Assembly (NCBI GenBank): GCA_036403815.1
Contig: DASWQH010000017.1
Span: forward strand, 10,379-74,378
DNA length: 64,000 nt
DNA from: JACVRN01 sp036403815
Lineage (GTDB): Bacteria > Acidobacteriota > Blastocatellia > Pyrinomonadales > Pyrinomonadaceae
Direction: 5' to 3'
The position numbers and the translations under genes were made by a program. The notes under the pieces are model-generated. The model was given only the letters and a program-made list of their open reading frames with translations, was not told where the DNA came from and ran no database searches. This document shows, in pieces, positions 59,587 to 64,000 of this stretch; within the stretch, counting starts at the first letter, position 1, and the number at the start of each line of letters is the position of its first letter.

Positions 59587-62500
59587 TTAGAGCAGCGCTT
59601 TCGCCTCACGTAAGTCCACCGTATCGAATCCCTCGGTGAAACTGTCGTAGATTTCTGTGAGGAAACCACTTGCTTCTTCCTCTTCGCCCCAGTTTTGATA
59701 GAGGCGGGCAAGGCTCATCAACGCGCGCAGTTCCCAGGACTTCGCTTTTTGCTTTTGGGCAATCTTGATGGACTGATTAAAACAAGCTTCGGCCTGAGCA
59801 CCAGCGGTCGGCTCAGCCTCGACTACTTCTTTTCCACCTCTGGCCGCTCGCTTAACGCCGCGATCTGTTGCTTGCATTAGTAACACTTCGCCTTTAATAC
59901 GATATAGCTCAGCCTCGTAGTATCGCTCGCCGCTGCGATGGGCTACAGCAAGCGCCTCCTTCAATAAGCTGAGTCCCTCCTCGGCCTGGTCGTTCTTTCC
60001 CAACGCCTCGGCCAGCAAACCCAAAAAGTGAGGACGAAGCAGCTCAGTGCCTGTTGCTTGAAGAGCAGCAAGCCCCTGGCGCATTTGTTCAATCGCCTCT
60101 TCATGCCGCCCCTGCTTGACGAGCACCCAGCCTCGCATAACCGTTGCCATCCCCTGATACATCGCCAGCCCGTGTTCACTGGAAACGGCGAATGCGGCAT
60201 CGGCGTGTTCCTGCGCCAGATGCTCTTCCCGTCGAAGCTGATGAAGAATCGCCGCAAAAAGGAGGGCGTGCGCCAGACTGAGAGGCTCAGATAACTCGCG
60301 CGCCAGTTCGAGCGCTTCCTGCATTCGGTTCAAAGCCTGATCGGGTTGGCCTAGAAACCAGAGTGCCCAGGCGGCAAAGCACGGCATCGCTACTCCAGGG
60401 TTCAGCGCGTAGAGGAATCCATCATCCAGATGTCGCCTGGGATCGTAGAGCAGGAGGGCTTTCTCATAATGTTCCATGGCCTGAGCACACTCTCCCAGAT
60501 GCATGAAGGTGATCTCCATAGCCCAGTGACCTCGCAATGCGAGACTAGGGTACGGAAGTCGCTCAGCCAGGCTCAGAAGTTCCTCGGCGATCTCGCGCGC
60601 CGTCACTAACTCTGCCCTCAGTGTATAAAATGTCCATAGCCCCCAGAGAGCTTCAGAAACATCCGGAGTGTCGCCTAACTGCTGACACAACTCTCTGGCT
60701 CTGAGGTACACGCTGCCTACATCCGGGGCTGCATAGCCCTCGGTCGTAATCAATGGCACGCCTAGAGTGAGTTGCAGACAGAGTTCTTGCCGGGCGCGCT
60801 CTGGAGTGTCCGGCAACTTCAAGAGCAACTCCAGCCCACGGCGGGAGAGCGCAATCGCTTCCCGATACGCAAACCGGCGTAGGGCGTTGTCTGCGGCCTG
60901 CTGAAGATACTTTACGGCTTGCTTATGTTCCGCCCCTAACTCAAAGTGCATCGCCAGCTCCGCCGCAATTTCCCCGGCGCGCTCGCCAGAGAGCGCTTCC
61001 CCCTGCTCCCCTATTCGCCTGTGGAGTTGAACTCGCCTCGACGCAGATACCCTTTCATACAGCACGCTCCGATACAAAGCGTGTATGAAGCCGTACCGGC
61101 TTACAGCTTCTCCATTTGGTAATACCTGAACACCGCAATCCTGTATGAACTGATGCTGGCGCGCCAGTTCATCGCACCGCGCTTCTACAGTCGCTCGATC
61201 TTCTACCAATCCAGCCGATACCATGAGCGTTGAAAACTCAGCTCCCGCCACGCTCGCCGCCTCAAGGGTTCGCTGCTCACTTGCGTCCAGATGATCGACC
61301 TGCTTTTCGATCATTTGCTTGATGCTGTCGGGCACTCCCACCTCAACCCTCTCGATCTCTACAGCTAGCTCCCAACTCCCTTCGCGCTCACCGATTAACC
61401 CTTCGGCCACAAGGTAGTCAACTGCGTTGACCATAAACAGCGGATTTCCCTCTGTGCGTTCGTGAATTAACCCGGCAAGCTCTGCTGGAAATCGATTGCC
61501 GGGAAATCTAACAGACAAGTAATTGCTCACTGCTTTTTCGCTGAGGTATTCAAGCGGCAACTCTTCGCATTGATGCTTGGCTAGCAACTCCTGCTTTACT
61601 GCCTTGAGCGGATGTCCGCTTACTATCAACTCCACTGGCCGGTAAGTACCAATCAACATAAGATGGGCGGCATGGCGCTGCCTTGCCAGGTATGAGATCA
61701 GGTCAAGTGTCGAGTAGTCGCTCCAGTGAAGGTCTTCCAGTATGAGCACCAGCGGCAGGTCTTTTGTCAGCGCCTCCAGAGCCTCTCCCATCTCTCGCAG
61801 CATTCGCTCCCTTGTGGCTCCGAACACTTCTCGACTCAGCAACTCGCGGTCTGAAGCGCTCACCAGAGAAGGCATTTGCAGCAGCCACAAGGGAGCGTGA
61901 GCGCGCAGCACATCGATTACCTGCCCCTGCTCACGACACAACCGCCCGATAGCTTCCAGAACCGGCAGGTAAGCTTCACCCGTCCCGTACTGTTCGAGGC
62001 ATTGCCCCCGGACTATCCGAATGCTTTGATCAAAAGCAAGGCTTCGCGCGAACGTGTCGGCCAGAGCGGTCTTGCCTATGCCTGCCTCTCCGGTAACAAA
62101 TACTATCTGACGCTCTCCTCCAAGCATCTTCTCAAGCCAGCCTCGCATACGCGACAGCGCTTTATCGCGTCCGACAACCCTCAGAGGAGAATCTGCGGCA
62201 CCAAGCGATGAACCGGAAGCGGACGTATCGCTCTTGTGCTCCTGAACTCCCGCTAGCATTGGCCTGCTCTCTGCAATCTGACCTATGAAGCGATAGCCTC
62301 TGCGATGTGCGGTTTCAATGAAGCGAGGAGACTTTGGATTATCGCCTAGAGCCTCGCGTATCTGACGAATGGTGACTTTGAGGACGGCGTCGCTGACAAA
62401 GGTGTCCGGCCAGACCGCGTTGAGAAGGTCATCTTTTGTGACGAGTTGACCCGGACGCCCAAGGAGGTGGTCAAGCACTGCGAAGGCTTTGGGTCTGAGC

Positions 62501-62598
62501 TTGATTGCCTGTGAGTCTCTCCACAGGCACTCGTTTGCCAGGTCGAGGCAAAAGGGATCGAAGACTATGCGTTTTTCGTTCCCCACTGTGAATACCAC
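59587..62598 (-). CDS. Winged-helix - ATPase - TPR regulator (MalT/adenylate-cyclase-like architecture)
   Basis: 1003 residues. PhoB-type DNA-binding wing at about 8-108 (RIVFDPFCLDLANECLWRDS, then VLKVTIRQIREALGDNPKS, RRGYRFIGQI). A STAND-type ATPase follows, with Walker A VTGEAGIGKTALADTF (about 168) and Walker B LPLVLILEDLHWSDYSTLDL (about 285), then long TPR-like helical repeats. Such proteins use ATP to switch on inducer binding and activate transcription; the inducer is unknown. It shares its DNA-binding type with the protein at 45666-47426 but inserts an ATPase. It is divergent from a 76-codon gene only 27 bp away. Confidence 0.87.
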   Translation of the reverse strand: MVFTVGNEKRIVFDPFCLDLANECLWRDSQAIKLRPKAFAVLDHLLGRPGQLVTKDDLLNAVWPDTFVSDAVLKVTIRQIREALGDNPKSPRFIETAHRRGYRFIGQIAESRPMLAGVQEHKSDTSASGSSLGAADSPLRVVGRDKALSRMRGWLEKMLGGERQIVFVTGEAGIGKTALADTFARSLAFDQSIRIVRGQCLEQYGTGEAYLPVLEAIGRLCREQGQVIDVLRAHAPLWLLQMPSLVSASDRELLSREVFGATRERMLREMGEALEALTKDLPLVLILEDLHWSDYSTLDLISYLARQRHAAHLMLIGTYRPVELIVSGHPLKAVKQELLAKHQCEELPLEYLSEKAVSNYLSVRFPGNRFPAELAGLIHERTEGNPLFMVNAVDYLVAEGLIGEREGSWELAVEIERVEVGVPDSIKQMIEKQVDHLDASEQRTLEAASVAGAEFSTLMVSAGLVEDRATVEARCDELARQHQFIQDCGVQVLPNGEAVSRYGFIHALYRSVLYERVSASRRVQLHRRIGEQGEALSGERAGEIAAELAMHFELGAEHKQAVKYLQQAADNALRRFAYREAIALSRRGLELLLKLPDTPERARQELCLQLTLGVPLITTEGYAAPDVGSVYLRARELCQQLGDTPDVSEALWGLWTFYTLRAELVTAREIAEELLSLAERLPYPSLALRGHWAMEITFMHLGECAQAMEHYEKALLLYDPRRHLDDGFLYALNPGVAMPCFAAWALWFLGQPDQALNRMQEALELARELSEPLSLAHALLFAAILHQLRREEHLAQEHADAAFAVSSEHGLAMYQGMATVMRGWVLVKQGRHEEAIEQMRQGLAALQATGTELLRPHFLGLLAEALGKNDQAEEGLSLLKEALAVAHRSGERYYEAELYRIKGEVLLMQATDRGVKRAARGGKEVVEAEPTAGAQAEACFNQSIKIAQKQKAKSWELRALMSLARLYQNWGEEEEASGFLTEIYDSFTEGFDTVDLREAKALL

Positions 62599-62625
62599 AC
62601 ATTACCGAAATTTTACGACAGGCTT

Positions 62626-62856
62626 ATGACTTACCAGAGGAGTGCGAGCTATTATCCGCTCATGATGTTGGGATGGCAATACAAAGCGGCTTTCGTTATC
62701 CAGTTTCGACCGGAAACCGATATTGATGCCGGGCGATTCGAGGGCAGGGTTGAGCACATCGCATCTTCTAAGTCTACGCGATTTCATTCTCTGGACGAGT
62801 TGCTTGCCTTCATCGCAAGCGTGCTGGCTGAAGTCAGCAACACCGAGCAAGATTAA
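62626..62856 (+). CDS. Small conserved-type hypothetical protein
   Basis: 76 residues, or about 63 from the internal ATG at 62665. The segment FVIQFRPETDIDAGRFEGRV, then SKSTRFHSLDELLAFIASVL, looks like a short beta-alpha protein family I have seen beside large regulators in Acidobacteria, with a GRVEH-x-x-S core. No catalytic motif. Its promoter must overlap that of the divergent wHTH-ATPase gene, which suggests control by that regulator. Confidence 0.6.
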   Translation: MTYQRSASYYPLMMLGWQYKAAFVIQFRPETDIDAGRFEGRVEHIASSKSTRFHSLDELLAFIASVLAEVSNTEQD

Positions 62857-63143
62857 TCCCTAAGTTTCAGGCTGATAGTCCGGGGAATGACCAAAGATGC
62901 TTTCAAAGATGCTTTCAATTCGGCGTAGATTTTTGTGATCGCAGCCCTTCCATCTATCGCCATTGTTATCTGCCTTCGCTGGCGTTACCGAAACATTACG
63001 TTAAGGTTATGACTTTCCAAAGCTGCTGGCGCTAACCTCTCCGCCTGATGAATTGATGTGCTGCGTACGCACGCGCCGCCATTGTCGGCGTCGTTGAAAC
63101 GGTTGATGTTTAGGACTGAATTTTATCGAAGTCAGTTCAGCGG

Positions 63144-63228
63144 GAAGCAGGCAGTAAGCAGAAAACAGACAATTAACCTCTGTCCCGATTTCAACCCTTT
63201 GACTCATCTACGGCTTACTGCCTGCTTC
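63144..63228. repeat. Inverted repeat with 16-bp arms upstream of the AhpD-like gene
   Basis: GAAGCAGGCAGTAAGC (63144-63159) is exactly inverted at 63213-63228, and a partial third copy runs on to 63245. It ends two bases before the ribosome site of the next gene. The 62857-63260 gap has no supported gene. Confidence 0.6.
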
Positions 63229-63260
63229 TTACTGGCTGCTTCTTCAAAGGAGATTTGAGT

Positions 63261-63590
63261 ATGTCGCATTACCATGATGAAAAAGATATGAACTTCTTTC
63301 AGGAGATGGCTGAGCTATCTCCCGAAGAATTTAAGGCATGGCTGAACCTTGACCGCATTGTCGCCAGGGAAGGCGGGCAGATACCTCGAAAGTATAGAGA
63401 ACTCATCGCCCTCGCCGTGGCCTTCACGACGCAGTGCCCTTACTGCATAGAGGTTCACACGAAGGCGGCGAAGCTCGCGGGTGTAAGCCGTGAAGAACTT
63501 TCGGAGACCACTTTCCTGGCGGCGGCTCTTCGAGCTGGCGGCGCTGCCACACACGGCGCTATGGCTTTGAAGTTCTATGAACAAGATTAA
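63261..63590 (+). CDS. Carboxymuconolactone decarboxylase/AhpD-like protein
   Basis: 109 residues from ATG 63261, which has AAGGAG eight bases upstream; the frame also has a TTG at 63255. All-helical AhpD fold with the redox motif CPYCIEVHTKAAKLAG: two cysteines and the His that form the active site of alkylhydroperoxidase-type enzymes. IPRKYRELIALAVAFTTQCP is the usual lead-in. It probably takes part in peroxide defence; a decarboxylase role is less likely with the CxxC pair. No reductase partner is adjacent. Confidence 0.87.
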   Translation: MSHYHDEKDMNFFQEMAELSPEEFKAWLNLDRIVAREGGQIPRKYRELIALAVAFTTQCPYCIEVHTKAAKLAGVSREELSETTFLAAALRAGGAATHGAMALKFYEQD

Positions 63591-63888
63591 CCGAGGTAGC
63601 TTCCACAGCGGGAGTCAGATTCTGAAATTAAATTGAATGGTCAAAGGATTGAGGCGGGACGGCGGGCTTTGGCGCGTCAGCGTATGGGCGTTAAATCTTC
63701 ATACGATAATGAAGCGCCTTCGCTGTTGCAGTTAACAGAGCCTGGCCGCCCCGCTTTGAACACGTTACTTCCCGAAGGTCGAAAGTTGCTGAACCATTCT
63801 CACTCTCGTAAGCACTCGTGCCCTTCAGTCGAACCAATATCTATATTCTTAACGTGAGGCGCGATATACGAATGAGCATAATGTTTTC

Positions 63889-63992
63889 AGCTCCGTAGGA
63901 GCCAGATGTTTATAGTCTCTGGATGATAGATAACCCTAGCTCCGTAGGAGCTATATGTTAATTGATAGAGAACATATAGCTCCTACGGAGCC
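63889..63992. repeat. Cluster of AGCTCCGTAGGAGC units
   Basis: Units at 63889-63902, 63938-63951 and, inverted, 63978-63991. The last two extend to a 21-bp hairpin (63938-63959 with 63971-63991). The same word forms the outer arms at 28612-28767. The region 63591-63888 has only a weak, unsupported frame. Confidence 0.75.
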
Positions 63993-64000
63993 AGGTTCTT

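Noticed and set aside
63633..63857. 74-codon frame near the right end
   Set aside because: No ribosome site, no family-like composition, and it lies in repeat-rich DNA.

Overview
The window looks like a chromosomal segment of an Acidobacteriota bacterium, probably a soil-type member near Blastocatellia. The basis is inference from gene style: an Oar-like TonB-dependent receptor with an N-terminal carboxypeptidase-regulatory domain, PhoB-type winged-helix proteins fused to TPR arrays, an ECF sigma factor beside a Ser/Thr kinase-TPR giant, and many short palindromic intergenic repeats. No rRNA, tRNA or CRISPR array was recognised.

Region 1 (1-3.1 kb): the 3' part of a NifA-like sigma54 activator, a palindromic repeat, the relic of an IS6-family transposase, and a secreted protein with an HEFGH zinc motif.

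Region 2 (3.1-31.6 kb) is a pectin/galacturonate utilisation locus. A TonB-dependent receptor is followed by a family-10 pectate lyase, a GH28 polygalacturonase, a rhamnogalacturonan acetylesterase, a cupin protein and a GH105 unsaturated uronyl hydrolase. A GntR/FCD regulator comes next. A long minus-strand run encodes an SDR, an M24-like protein, an ExuT-type MFS transporter, KDG kinase, class III fructose-1,6-bisphosphatase, KDPG aldolase and a flavoprotein. The divergent plus-strand operon encodes a NagB-like isomerase, altronate dehydratase UxaA, a ROK protein and a KduI/IolB-type isomerase, then a GH43 enzyme and a pectinesterase. Secreted enzymes cut and de-esterify pectin, uronates are imported, converted to KDG/KDPG and split to pyruvate and glyceraldehyde-3-phosphate; the bisphosphatase would serve gluconeogenesis. 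TGGTNNNACCA-type sites upstream of the receptor, the regulator and the divergent operons suggest one FCD regulon. Classical UxaC and UxaB are not visible in the window, so the NagB-like protein and the SDR are candidates for those steps.

Region 3 (31.8-38.5 kb) is accessory DNA: a TIR-domain-like gene remnant, an element with 23-bp inverted repeats holding a transposase remnant plus a two-TM coiled-coil gene, an AraC regulator divergent from a secreted protein and an oxidoreductase, a DUF2975/XRE pair and a small membrane protein. It also holds the first of two 98-bp MITE-like repeats.

Region 4 (38.5-45.4 kb): a complete peptide/oligopeptide ABC transporter operon sits between two inverted IS6-family copies whose 5' ends face inward. 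The right IS end supplies the last codons and stop of the second permease.

Region 5 (45.4-64 kb): three large modular regulators (wHTH-TPR; alpha/beta hydrolase-kinase-TPR with its ECF sigma factor; wHTH-ATPase-TPR), a secreted Tyr-rich protein, a triple-repeat tail-collar protein beside a 1213-residue protein of unknown function, a 21-bp-period tandem repeat, and an AhpD-like protein. Palindromic repeats close the window.
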